Positions 1 through 8,085 of a DNA stretch of 50,805 nt are shown one piece after another (positions within the stretch are counted from its first letter, which is position 1; each line of letters begins with the position of its first letter). The stretch comes from Cyanobium sp. Morenito 9A2 (lineage in GTDB: Bacteria; Cyanobacteriota; Cyanobacteriia; PCC-6307; Cyanobiaceae), in the NCBI RefSeq assembly GCF_024345575.1, contig NZ_JAGQBJ010000017.1, forward strand, positions 1 to 50,805, given 5' to 3'. The position numbers and the translations under genes are program-made. Under the pieces are notes generated by a model, which saw only the letters and a program-made list of their open reading frames with translations, made no database searches and was not told where the DNA came from.

Positions 1-122
1 GGCGGCCTCCCGGCCGCTCGCTAAACCTACAACATCGCTCGGCTTGCGCCTCCCTCTGTTTTCGCTTCAGCTCTGCGCTCCCCCTCTCGGTGGGGCGCAG
101 TCCAAAACACTAACACACCAGC
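1..122. other. Left edge, no gene assigned
   Basis: The first 24 bases read in frame as GGLPAAR followed by TAA, so they could be the end of a rightward gene that lies outside the window, but eight codons are too few to judge. At about 82-107 there is an imperfect hairpin (tgcg-ctcccc against ggggcgca) without a T-tract on either strand. It could help separate the two converging transcripts. I see nothing else here. Confidence 0.2.
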
Positions 123-929
123 TCAGGAAGAAACAAGGGCATGGGCCCACGGAAGAAAGGTCTCAAGCGTGGAGGCACTGCGCGCCGCCAGCACCGGGTA
201 GTCGGTGTGGGCCAGGTTGGCCCCGGGTGCCTGGTCCTGGGGATCGATCAACAGCCAGCGGATCGGGCAATCCAGCTCTGTGAGCACCAGCCAAGCTGCC
301 GCGAGGTCCCAAATCTTCGGGGTGGCCTCTAGGGCGGCGGTGGTCTGGCCCATGGCGACGCTGACCAGGTTCAAGCTGGCCACCCCCAACAGACGGATCT
401 TGCCAGGGAAGCGACGATCCGGAAGTTTCTGGAGCACGCCAATCGAGCGACTGCACAGCGACGCGCAGCCCGCCACGTCGGGGTGCAGCGATGGAGGTTG
501 CAGGCGCTTGCCATTTCGCCAAGCCCCCTGGCCTCGCACGGCAATGATCCGTTGGCGCAAGGGGGGCACATCCAGCAGGGCCCATACGGGCAATCCACCC
601 TCAAAGCGAGCGATCGAAATTGCCCAGTAAGGGATGCCCGCAGCAAAGTTCGTGGTGCCATCGAGGGGATCAACCACCCAGTAGGCCGAACTGTTGGGCA
701 CGTGCTGATCCCCCTCCTCGCTCAGCACCCCCTCCCCAGGGAAGGCCTCGCCCAGACCACGCACGAGGGTTTCATCGCTCCAACGATCGCAAGCTGTGAT
801 GAGGCTTCCATCTGCCTTGGCTTCGGAGGCCATGTGACCGAAATCCTTGCGTTGGCGGTCAGCAACCTCGTCAACAAGCACCTCCAGCCGGGCCAACTCA
901 GGGGGATAGGCAGCAAGGGCACTGGTCAT
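123..929 (-). CDS. Inositol monophosphatase family protein
   Basis: The protein has 268 residues, a normal length for the inositol monophosphatase/SuhB/CysQ family of Mg-dependent phosphatases. The metal-binding signature DPLDGTTNF is at about residues 87-95, an upstream acidic pair is in LSEEGD (about 69-74), and the C-terminal IWDLAAAWL (about 207-215) corresponds to the family's WDxAAG motif with the last glycine replaced. The substrate cannot be read from sequence: inositol phosphate, histidinol phosphate, fructose-1,6-bisphosphate or PAP are all possible in this fold. The ATG overlaps the stop of the upstream transporter gene by four bases (ATGA), so the two are probably translationally coupled. 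It is the last gene of the leftward cluster that starts with uppP. Confidence 0.9.
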   Translation of the reverse strand: MTSALAAYPPELARLEVLVDEVADRQRKDFGHMASEAKADGSLITACDRWSDETLVRGLGEAFPGEGVLSEEGDQHVPNSSAYWVVDPLDGTTNFAAGIPYWAISIARFEGGLPVWALLDVPPLRQRIIAVRGQGAWRNGKRLQPPSLHPDVAGCASLCSRSIGVLQKLPDRRFPGKIRLLGVASLNLVSVAMGQTTAALEATPKIWDLAAAWLVLTELDCPIRWLLIDPQDQAPGANLAHTDYPVLAARSASTLETFLPWAHALVSS

Positions 930-2344
930 CCGAGTTCAAGGGAGAGAACGTTGGAGAGGCTCCGGCCGGTGTCCTGGCGGAATTGTTGCAGGTTGACGCG
1001 TTCCAACAGAAGCAAAGCACCAAAGGCCACCAGCACCTCCACCAGCAACACCAAGGCATAGGGACCATAGGGGCCATGACCGGGGAGAACCCAGCGGCCG
1101 AAATCCAGCAGAGCACCCCCGGCCACCTTGCCAACGGCCCGCGACAGCGCCTGGGCCAGACCCCAGACGCCAACGAAGGTGCCCGCCACCTCGGGGAGGG
1201 TGAGATCAAGCATCAGGCAGAGGGCGCCATTGGTGCCGATGCCAGCAGCGAGGCCAAAAAACACCATCACCACTCGCAACAGTGGAACGCTGGCCAGGCT
1301 GCCCGCGACCACCAACAGAAGCAACGTCGCGATGATCAACCGACAACCCAGGCGAGCTGTGCCGAATTTCCCCAGCCGCGGGGCGATCACCAGACCAGCC
1401 AATAGGAGGCCCACCAGGGTGCCAACACCCCAGAGGGCATTGAGCGAAGCGGTGGCAGCAATGGGAAGAGCGAAAACCTCCGCGCCATAGCTCTCGAGGA
1501 TCGGGTCCTGCAAGAACAGCCCCAGGGTGAACAGGACAAGAAAAAGGAAAAAGATCAGCACCTGGCGACTGGCTCTGACCAAACGCCAGGCCTGGGCCAG
1601 GGTGACAGCGTCGTCGCGTTCCGTGAAACGGCTCAGGGGTGATCTCCAACGGGGAGGTTCCAGGCCCCAAGTGGCCACAACGGTGAGGACGACGACGATC
1701 AGTGCCGCCTTAGCCATAAATGAAAGCAGCACCGGTTGCAACACTCCAGGATCCGTGACGCCGTCAAGACCCTTGAGGCTCAAACTGATGCTGATGGCTC
1801 CCACCACGATGCCGACGGTGAGCATCGACCAGATCACACTCACCGCCCGGGGGCGATCGAGCTCGCTCGTGCGATCGATCACCAAGGCGAGATAGGGCGT
1901 GGTGGCCAAAGAGATGCCAATTCCATAGGTGGCGAAGAGCAGACACAGCCCACCAGCTCCAGCAAGTTTGTCTGCTCCAGTGCCTCCGTCAAAAGCCGCT
2001 GCCACCTGAAAGATCATCGGCACCGCGAGCACAGCCAAGCCCGCGAACACCACTGTGCCGATCCAGATGTAAGGGGTGCGGTGGCGCCCACCCAGGGGTC
2101 TGGCATCGGACATCTGGCCAAACAGCACCCGGCTGGGGGCCATGAATTGCTCAAACGCCAAGGCCCCTCCAACGAGCAGGGCGGGCAGGCCCAGTTCGGT
2201 GATCATGATCCGGTTCAGCAGACCCGCAAAGATCACCGCCAGTGCGCCTAGGCAGGCTTGAAACAGACCAAGCCGAATGACCTGATGCAACCGCAGGCTG
2301 CCAGGGGGTTGAGGAGAGAAAGCGGCCAGGGCGGAAGGAGCCAC
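926..2344 (-). CDS. PucC/BCD-family MFS transporter
   Basis: A polytopic membrane protein of 472 residues with about twelve hydrophobic segments. The N-terminal half, with IRLGLFQACLGALAVIFAG, the conserved NRIMITELGLPA and a cytoplasmic loop DARPLGGRHRTPYIWIG, is typical of the PucC/LhaA branch of the major facilitator superfamily. In purple bacteria these proteins help assemble light-harvesting complexes; cyanobacterial homologues are often labelled chlorophyll transporters, but their substrate is not settled. The family call rests on what I see; a role in pigment or photosystem assembly is inference. It lies 29 bp downstream of the TolC-type gene and overlaps the phosphatase gene by four bases, suggesting one transcript. 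Confidence 0.85.
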   Translation of the reverse strand: MAPSALAAFSPQPPGSLRLHQVIRLGLFQACLGALAVIFAGLLNRIMITELGLPALLVGGALAFEQFMAPSRVLFGQMSDARPLGGRHRTPYIWIGTVVFAGLAVLAVPMIFQVAAAFDGGTGADKLAGAGGLCLLFATYGIGISLATTPYLALVIDRTSELDRPRAVSVIWSMLTVGIVVGAISISLSLKGLDGVTDPGVLQPVLLSFMAKAALIVVVLTVVATWGLEPPRWRSPLSRFTERDDAVTLAQAWRLVRASRQVLIFFLFLVLFTLGLFLQDPILESYGAEVFALPIAATASLNALWGVGTLVGLLLAGLVIAPRLGKFGTARLGCRLIIATLLLLVVAGSLASVPLLRVVMVFFGLAAGIGTNGALCLMLDLTLPEVAGTFVGVWGLAQALSRAVGKVAGGALLDFGRWVLPGHGPYGPYALVLLVEVLVAFGALLLLERVNLQQFRQDTGRSLSNVLSLELG

Positions 2345-2373
2345 GGCTACTGGTCAGGACGTTCGAGCGCCAC

Positions 2374-4227
2374 CTAAGGGGCCAAGGGGCCACCGGCGCC
2401 CGACTTGAAGGACGCCAAACAGGCGGGCAGGAGGGGCTCGGGGGCTACGGGCACATTGATGCCGTTATCCGGCTTGGTGGACGGGAGTGAGCGGGGCTGG
2501 CAGCTGACGATCTGATCCAGGCCCGTGCGGCGCCGGATCGCCGCCAGCTGCCTGTTGTAGTCAGCCAGGGCAGAGGAATAGGCCACCTCTGCCTGGGTGA
2601 GGTCGCGCTGGTTGTCGACCACTTCCCGCTGGGTAGTGACACCGGCCTGGAAACGCAAACGAGCGAGGCGAAGGGATTCACGGGCAGAAATCACCTGGCG
2701 GGAAGTGGTCTGGATGTTGCGGTTATTTTGAAGCAGCTTGTAGAAGCTGTCTTCCACTTGCAAGCGGATGGAGTCGCGCTGGGAAGCAAAGAGATAGGTG
2801 TTTTGCTCGGCCTGCTGCTTGAACCGCCGAGCCTCGGCGTTGGCTCGGCCACCATCAAAGAGATTCCAACTCAGACTCAATCCGACGGCGTTGCTGACCT
2901 GGTACTGATATCCATTCATGTTCGTGGTATTGATGGTGCCGAACGTGGAATTGTCGACAACGCCACGCGAGCGGGACAACCCGAACGTGTTGAAGATGTT
3001 CAGGAAGGGTTCCACCTGAGCCCTGGAGGCATTGGCGTCACTGTTGGATACCGAAATGTCAAGCAACGCATTGTCGAGTTCTTCGCGGAAGGCATAGGCC
3101 GCAACGATGCTCTCCTGCAAGGAAGGCGTCCAGACGCCAAGGGCCCGCAGCGGCTCCTTGGCCGTAGGGGTGATGTTCTGGGGAAGGTTGAGCACGGTCG
3201 CCAAGGCCCTGCGAGCAATGGCTTGCTGCGCCAGGCCACCGTTGAGCAGCTGTTGATCGCGTGCCAGCTGGGTTTCTGCTTCGAGCACCTCCAGCTTGGT
3301 GGCCACGCCGGCCTGGAAGCGGGCCCGGGCATCGCGCAGGCTCACCAGCGACGCCCGGACGGATTCCTGACCAATGCGCACCTGATCATCGGAGAGCTGG
3401 AGGTCGAAGTAACGCTCCGCCGCCTGCAGCCGCGTTTCCCGCAGGGAGATGAGGTATTGGTTCTTGGCCTTCTCGTAGCGATCCCGGGCGGCGGCGATCT
3501 GGGGGACCCGCTGGGGATTGATTAGCCCCCAGGTGACGGCAACGTTTCCCGCGGCGCCAATCGACTTGGTCTGGGTCAAGCCGTCGGCGAAGAAGCTGCC
3601 GCCGTCAGGACGGCTGGTATAGGACTCCTGATTGAACAGCTGTGGAAAGCTCTGGGCGGTGAGCTGAATATTGGGATACCAGGATGAAATCTGGGCTCGC
3701 AGATTGGACTTGGCCTGATCAACTTGCGAAGCGACCGCCTTGAGGTCGGGGTTGTTGACCTCGACCAGATTTTCCACATCCCTCAGGCCCAGGGGTCGGA
3801 GAGCGCGAATCACCACCTGATCGGGATTGGTGGGCAAGGCCAGGGATGGGGGGGCTGCCAGGCGCTCGAGACCAGGCAGGAGCTTGGTGGCCGCTGGGGC
3901 CAGCACGTCCGGATTGGACTTCGGTCGCGGACCTTTGACCTTCGGGGCCAGGGGCAGCACCTGGGGCGTTGGGTCCGAAAGCGGAGGCGGACCATCCAGC
4001 ACGGTCACCGGCACGGCAACCGGAGTGGCGGCCTGGGCGAGCACAGGGCCTGCGGATGCTGAAGGGAGCTCTGCGATGGGCTCAGACGGAGGGGGCGCCA
4101 GGAAGCTGCCGGAAAGGGAGGGCCCCTGAGGGGTTGCGTGGGTCGGGGCAGCCCAGGCCACAAGGGGCTGAAAGCTTGAGAGACAGGTACCGGTCAAGGC
4201 AGTCACTGCCAACAGCGATCGTCTCAC
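2374..4227 (-). CDS. TolC-family outer membrane channel
   Basis: A 617-residue protein with an N-terminal signal peptide (MRRSLLAVTALTGT, hydrophobic core, cleavage probably near AWA-AP), then a Pro/Ala-rich linker to about residue 140, then two outer-membrane efflux (OEP) repeats. Each repeat contains the long amphipathic helices of the family; the repeated DARARFQAGVATKLEVLEAETQ and the matching LARLRFQAGVTTQREVVDNQ mark the internal duplication. Such proteins form trimeric periplasm-spanning channels for type I secretion or tripartite efflux. The linker before the first repeat is long compared with E. coli TolC, as is common in cyanobacteria. No inner-membrane pump or adaptor is adjacent, so it presumably serves partners encoded elsewhere. 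Confidence 0.92.
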   Translation of the reverse strand: MRRSLLAVTALTGTCLSSFQPLVAWAAPTHATPQGPSLSGSFLAPPPSEPIAELPSASAGPVLAQAATPVAVPVTVLDGPPPLSDPTPQVLPLAPKVKGPRPKSNPDVLAPAATKLLPGLERLAAPPSLALPTNPDQVVIRALRPLGLRDVENLVEVNNPDLKAVASQVDQAKSNLRAQISSWYPNIQLTAQSFPQLFNQESYTSRPDGGSFFADGLTQTKSIGAAGNVAVTWGLINPQRVPQIAAARDRYEKAKNQYLISLRETRLQAAERYFDLQLSDDQVRIGQESVRASLVSLRDARARFQAGVATKLEVLEAETQLARDQQLLNGGLAQQAIARRALATVLNLPQNITPTAKEPLRALGVWTPSLQESIVAAYAFREELDNALLDISVSNSDANASRAQVEPFLNIFNTFGLSRSRGVVDNSTFGTINTTNMNGYQYQVSNAVGLSLSWNLFDGGRANAEARRFKQQAEQNTYLFASQRDSIRLQVEDSFYKLLQNNRNIQTTSRQVISARESLRLARLRFQAGVTTQREVVDNQRDLTQAEVAYSSALADYNRQLAAIRRRTGLDQIVSCQPRSLPSTKPDNGINVPVAPEPLLPACLASFKSGAGGPLAP

Positions 4228-4257
4228 CAGGAACCTTCAAAAATAATCTGACTGAGT

Positions 4258-5646
4258 TTAAGGAGTTTGCTGCGAACACACCAGGCAGGCAGCCACGAGG
4301 TCATCCGCCCCCTGCAGCAAGGTGATGGGTACCGCAAGACGCTCCTGAACGTCAGCGAGGGAGACGTCGTCAAGGAACACCGGTTGCCCTTGGCGCAGCA
4401 TCACCGAAGGCACGAGCAGACCTTCCCCCAGGTCTTGCCCCGTCAGCCCCGTCAGCAGGTCTGAACCCGTCAAAAGGCCTGTCACCACTTGCTCCTGACC
4501 CCAATAGGGACTGGGAAGGCCATGGAGACGAAGCTCCAGCCCGACCACCCGATTGAGCCGATCGACCACGGGTTTCAGGGCCTCAGCCACTAGCTGGCCC
4601 ACCACCCAGCTCAGGCGCCGAGGCCGCCTCAGGGCAGCAGGCAGAGTCAGCGTGGCCTGATCAAGAGCCTCGAGGAAGCTCCGAATGCTGCCGACGCCGT
4701 TCTCCTGTTGGGGCAAATCTTCGTAACTGCTCCGGGGTGGCAACGGATGGCCGCCAATGAGGTACCACTCATCGGCAAGCCAGGCGAAACGGCTGTGGAG
4801 CCGGGGTTCGAACTCCCGCTGCAGGGCCTCCACCTGCTCGATCACCCGCCGGGCGCAGGAACGATCCACAGGAATCAGCCCATCACCGACGGGCCGGAAG
4901 CGGGTCAGGCCGACGGGAACCACCGCGGCCGAGAGCACCGCCGGCCAATCACCGGAGGCGAAACGCGCCAGATCCCGCAGGGTGCGTTCCAAAGCCGCCC
5001 CGTCGTTCTCTCCTGGGCAGACCACCACCTGGGCGTGGACTTGCAACCGGCGTTCTGCGAACCAAGCCAGCTGGTCCATCAACAGGCCCGCTCGGGGGTT
5101 GACCAGCAGGCGCTGGCGTAGGGCGGGATCCGTGGCGTGGACCGACACATACAACGGTGAAAGACGTTGCTCCTCGATCCGCTGCCAATCGGCGGCGTTG
5201 AGGTTCGTAAGGGTCAGGTACGAGCCGTAGAGGAAGCTCAGCCGGTAGTCGTCATCTTTGAGATAGAGGCTGTCGCGCTGGCCCGGGGGTTGCTGGTCAA
5301 TGAAACAGAAGGCGCAGTGGTTGTTGCACTGACGCAAGCCGTCGAAGAGCGCTTCGGTAAAGGCGAGGCCCAGTCCATCGTCCAAATCCTTCTCAATCTC
5401 CAGCCGATGCTTTTCGCCGCTGGGATCTTCGACCTCCAAGGTCAGCTCTTCACCGGCACTGAGCACCTGGAAATCGATGAGGTCCCTGGGGCGGATGCCG
5501 TTGATGCTCAACAGCCGGTCGCCAGGCTGAAACCCCAACTCCTCACCGATGGAGCCGGGCTCCACAGAGGCCACGACGGCCGGGGCAGGGAGTCGCTGCT
5601 GGTGGCCGGCCGCCAGAGCAATCCCGGCGGAGGGTTCATTCCACAC
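4258..5646 (-). CDS. PDZ / radical SAM / DUF512 protein
   Basis: I place the start at a GTG (5646), giving 462 residues, because the open frame continues upstream into uppP without family-like sequence. Order of domains: a PDZ-like segment at about 20-70 (VVASVEPGSIGEELGFQPGD), a radical SAM core with a CNNHCAFCF cluster motif (CxxxCxxC) near residue 107, and a C-terminal DUF512-type domain ending with a segment near SDLLTGLTGQDLGEGLL. This is the cyanobacterial group of putative FeS oxidoreductases (TIGR03279 type), whose reaction is not established to my knowledge. The gene starts 24 bp after uppP ends and is followed 30 bp later by the TolC-type gene, so cotranscription is likely. Confidence 0.88.
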   Translation of the reverse strand: MWNEPSAGIALAAGHQQRLPAPAVVASVEPGSIGEELGFQPGDRLLSINGIRPRDLIDFQVLSAGEELTLEVEDPSGEKHRLEIEKDLDDGLGLAFTEALFDGLRQCNNHCAFCFIDQQPPGQRDSLYLKDDDYRLSFLYGSYLTLTNLNAADWQRIEEQRLSPLYVSVHATDPALRQRLLVNPRAGLLMDQLAWFAERRLQVHAQVVVCPGENDGAALERTLRDLARFASGDWPAVLSAAVVPVGLTRFRPVGDGLIPVDRSCARRVIEQVEALQREFEPRLHSRFAWLADEWYLIGGHPLPPRSSYEDLPQQENGVGSIRSFLEALDQATLTLPAALRRPRRLSWVVGQLVAEALKPVVDRLNRVVGLELRLHGLPSPYWGQEQVVTGLLTGSDLLTGLTGQDLGEGLLVPSVMLRQGQPVFLDDVSLADVQERLAVPITLLQGADDLVAACLVCSQQTP

Positions 5647-5669
5647 GGGAAGGGAAGGAGGCGATCCAA

Positions 5670-6542
5670 TCAGTTTGGCGCCGCAGCGACCTGACTCGTC
5701 CAAACCAGCAGCAGCACCCCGAACACCAGCCGATACGCCACGAAGATCCAGGTGGAATGCTTCTGCAGGTACTGGAGCAACCAGGCGATCGCCCACCAGG
5801 ACACCAGGGCGGCCGCCACCACGCCGAGCAACAGTGGCACGACCCCGCCGGCCAGCGGCTCGCTGAGGGCCGATTTGAGCTCCACCAGTCCCGCCAGGGT
5901 GATCGCCGGGATGCCAAGCAGAAACGAGAAACGGGCGGCATCCTGCCGGCGCCAGCCATCGAACAAGGAAGCGGTCAGGGTGCTGCCAGAGCGGGAGACC
6001 CCTGGGATCAGAGCCAGGGCCTGGGCCAGACCCACAAGCAGGCCATCTCCGCCGCGCACTTGAGAGATCCGCTTGAGCCGAGAACCAAAGCGCTCGGCCA
6101 AGGCCAGCAGGACGGCCATCACGATCGAAGCGATGGCAATCGAGCTGATGCTGCGCAAGGGGGAATGGTCGAAATCAGGCACCAGCGACTTGATCACCGC
6201 CGCCGCCACGAGGATCGGCAGGGTGCCGATGGCGATCGCTGTCCCCAGCCGCGCCTCATCTGATCCCCAGTTGCTCTCCCGGAAGGCCTTCGCCACCCCC
6301 GCCAGCACCTCCGCCAGATCAGCTCTGAAATAGCCAATCACCGCAACGATGCTGCCCAGCTGAATCACGGCGGTGACCGCTACGCCGGGGTCGCCCCAAC
6401 CCAGCAGCACGGGAAGCACCTTGAGGTGAGCTGTGCTGCTGATCGGCAGAAACTCCGTCAGCCCCTGCACCACACCGAGCACCAGGTAGTGCCAGCAGGC
6501 CGTCACCACATCGAGCGCTGGCGCTGACGTTGAGGGGGGCAT
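5670..6542 (-). CDS. uppP: Undecaprenyl-diphosphate phosphatase
   Basis: A 290-residue integral membrane protein of the BacA/UppP family, which recycles the lipid carrier of cell-wall synthesis by removing one phosphate from undecaprenyl diphosphate. The two family signatures are visible: GVVQGLTEFLPISSTAHL at about residues 23-40 (containing the catalytic Glu and Ser) and LALIPGVSRSGSTLTASL at about 176-193 (the PGxSRSG phosphate-binding loop). Length and the spacing of hydrophobic segments are typical. The ATG at 6542 follows a possible -10 box TAGGGT. It is the first gene of the leftward cluster and is divergent from the DUF3120 gene. Confidence 0.96.
   Translation of the reverse strand: MPPSTSAPALDVVTACWHYLVLGVVQGLTEFLPISSTAHLKVLPVLLGWGDPGVAVTAVIQLGSIVAVIGYFRADLAEVLAGVAKAFRESNWGSDEARLGTAIAIGTLPILVAAAVIKSLVPDFDHSPLRSISSIAIASIVMAVLLALAERFGSRLKRISQVRGGDGLLVGLAQALALIPGVSRSGSTLTASLFDGWRRQDAARFSFLLGIPAITLAGLVELKSALSEPLAGGVVPLLLGVVAAALVSWWAIAWLLQYLQKHSTWIFVAYRLVFGVLLLVWTSQVAAAPN
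5785..5792. repeat. HIP1 octamer GCGATCGC, one of at least seven
   Basis: GCGATCGC, the highly iterated palindrome of many cyanobacterial genomes, occurs here and at 6232-6239, 11216-11223, 20727-20734, 22437-22444, 22926-22933 and 26415-26422, mostly inside genes. The list is from reading and may miss copies. None was noticed in the decayed regions. Confidence 0.7.
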
Positions 6543-6572
6543 CGGCAGGGAGGTGCAGGGCGGACTTCACTG

Positions 6573-6578
6573 ACCCTA
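6573..6578 (-). promoter_or_regulatory. Possible -10 element of uppP
   Basis: TAGGGT on the minus strand fits the TANNNT pattern of cyanobacterial housekeeping promoters and lies 31 bp before the uppP start in the 94-bp gap to the divergent gene. No convincing -35 element is visible, so this is a weak call. Confidence 0.3.
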
Positions 6579-6636
6579 TGGCGACAGGAGCGCCGGGGCC
6601 AGTCCCGGAGTCCCTTAAGGTTGGATACCTTTCTTC

Positions 6637-7410
6637 ATGGAGCAGGTGAACGGGACCCTGGTCAGCCCCCCCTTCCGCCAGCGGCCCCCAGCCCTGTCTC
6701 CCCACAGACAAGGTTCAGATCCCTGGCGGATCGTGACCCTCGGCGTGGCAGCGCCCCACGCCTCCCTCCCCGTGCTGGCCTCACTGCTGGTGCTTCTGCC
6801 GGTCTTTCTCCAGGCCCCATGGGTGCGCCTGCAGCCCTTCAGCGCCGCCCTCTTCACCCTGCCCTTGCTGCTGGGCGGACTGATCCTGGAGCGTCACGGA
6901 AGTGGAGCCTGGAAAACAGTTGGTCCGCTGCTGGTGGGGTTCAGTGGCAGCTGGCTGGGTGGTTGCCTCTTCTGGGGCTGGTGCCGCGAGCATCCCCTGT
7001 GGCACTTGCCGATCGAGGCCTTCGCCCTGCCCCTAGCGCTCACCGGGCTGACCGGTCGCTGGCGTCTGGCCGGCAGCTTCTACCTCGCCTCGTTGCTGGG
7101 CACCGCCTGCACCGATGGGGTCATGGCGATCAGCGGCGTCATGGGCCTCTGGCCTGCCGTGCTGCAGGCCCCCGCCAATCAGGCGGCGCCGCTGCTCCAT
7201 CAGGCCGCCCTGGCCGTGCTTCAACCGCCCTGCCTACTGCTGGTTCTTGGCGTGGCCGCTGGCCTGCTGACCTGCTGCCGTTGGGGCTGGCGGCAGCACC
7301 ACGATCAGGCCTGGCGTGTCGCTGCTGCCGCCCTGGCCACGACCATGGCGGTGGATGGCTTGTTCCTGGGGGTGGCCCTGCTGGCACCCCGGCTCAGCGG
7401 CCTGATCTGA
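6637..7410 (+). CDS. DUF3120 family membrane protein
   Basis: A 257-residue hydrophobic protein with about seven membrane segments after an N-terminal polar stretch of roughly 45 residues. Recognisable blocks of this cyanobacterial family are LLGGLILERHGSGAW, FWGWCREHPLWHLPIEAFALP and GTACTDGVMAISGVMGLW. No function is known to me. The ATG at 6637 is the first good start after the divergent uppP promoter region. A shorter form starting at the first membrane segment (about residue 40) is possible. It is followed by psbU on the same strand, but the 213-bp gap suggests psbU has its own promoter. Confidence 0.75.
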   Translation: MEQVNGTLVSPPFRQRPPALSPHRQGSDPWRIVTLGVAAPHASLPVLASLLVLLPVFLQAPWVRLQPFSAALFTLPLLLGGLILERHGSGAWKTVGPLLVGFSGSWLGGCLFWGWCREHPLWHLPIEAFALPLALTGLTGRWRLAGSFYLASLLGTACTDGVMAISGVMGLWPAVLQAPANQAAPLLHQAALAVLQPPCLLLVLGVAAGLLTCCRWGWRQHHDQAWRVAAAALATTMAVDGLFLGVALLAPRLSGLI

Positions 7411-7623
7411 GCAGGGGCCGCCTCCTACGGGCCCCCCACCCATGGGTCTTCGTTGCGGGGGCAGATCGGGGAAAGCCTGATCGGAGCCTGAATTGAAGAA
7501 CTGCAAAAGCCTTGCGCGCAGAGGCGGTTCCTGATGCACTCTGCCTGTAGCGTTGGCCCGATGGCTGCTATGTAGCCACTGTGCTCCTTGCTCGGAGCTC
7601 CCTGTTCGGATCGGAGTTTTTCG

Positions 7624-8001
7624 ATGAAACGCCTGGTGTCGTGGCTGATAAGTGGCGCGGTGATGGCCGGCCTGCTGCTGGGCCTTCTGTTACCGCCCGC
7701 CGCGCAGGCGGCTGAACGGCGCAACGTTGCTGACGACAAGCGCGCCGAGCGCGGTGACAAGGTCGACCTCAACAATTCCTCGGTGCGCGCCTTCCAGCAG
7801 TTCCCGGGTCTCTACCCAACCCTGGCAGGCAAAATTGTGCTGGGTGGTCCGTACACCAACGTCGATGACGTGCTTCAGATGGACCTCACAGAGCGCCAGA
7901 AGGAGCTGTTCGAAAAGTACAAGACCAACTTCACCGTTACTCCTCCATCGATCGCCCTCAATGAGGGTTTCGATCGGATCAACGACGGTGTCTACCGCTG
8001 A
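7624..8001 (+). CDS. psbU: Photosystem II 12 kDa extrinsic protein PsbU
   Basis: The 125-residue precursor carries a signal peptide (MKRLVSWLIS, hydrophobic core to about residue 27, cleavage near AQA-AE) for export to the thylakoid lumen. The mature part has the PsbU helix-hairpin-helix region: KVDLNNSSVRAFQQFPGLYP (about 49-68) and GPYTNVDDVLQM. PsbU sits on the lumenal face of PSII and stabilises the oxygen-evolving manganese cluster. I chose the ATG at 7624, not an upstream in-frame codon at 7588, because a GGAG lies seven bases before it and the signal peptide begins there. A strong terminator follows 26 bp after the stop, so psbU is probably monocistronic. Confidence 0.96.
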   Translation: MKRLVSWLISGAVMAGLLLGLLLPPAAQAAERRNVADDKRAERGDKVDLNNSSVRAFQQFPGLYPTLAGKIVLGGPYTNVDDVLQMDLTERQKELFEKYKTNFTVTPPSIALNEGFDRINDGVYR

Positions 8002-8026
8002 CCGGGTTGCGCTCGGCTTTCCCATT

Positions 8027-8059
8027 AAGCCGTCGGGACTTACACCCGGCGGCTTTTTT
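8027..8059 (+). terminator. Rho-independent terminator of psbU
   Basis: Arms aagccgtcggg (8027-8037) and cccggcggctt (8045-8055) pair over eleven positions with one G-U pair around a seven-base loop, followed by a T-run to 8059. Confidence 0.93.
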
Positions 8060-8085
8060 AGTGGCAACCCAGTCGCGTGTCGACC

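Noticed and set aside
1206-1670. Second-frame protein overlapping the PucC-type gene
   Set aside because: A frame-shadow of the transporter with no start signal and atypical composition.
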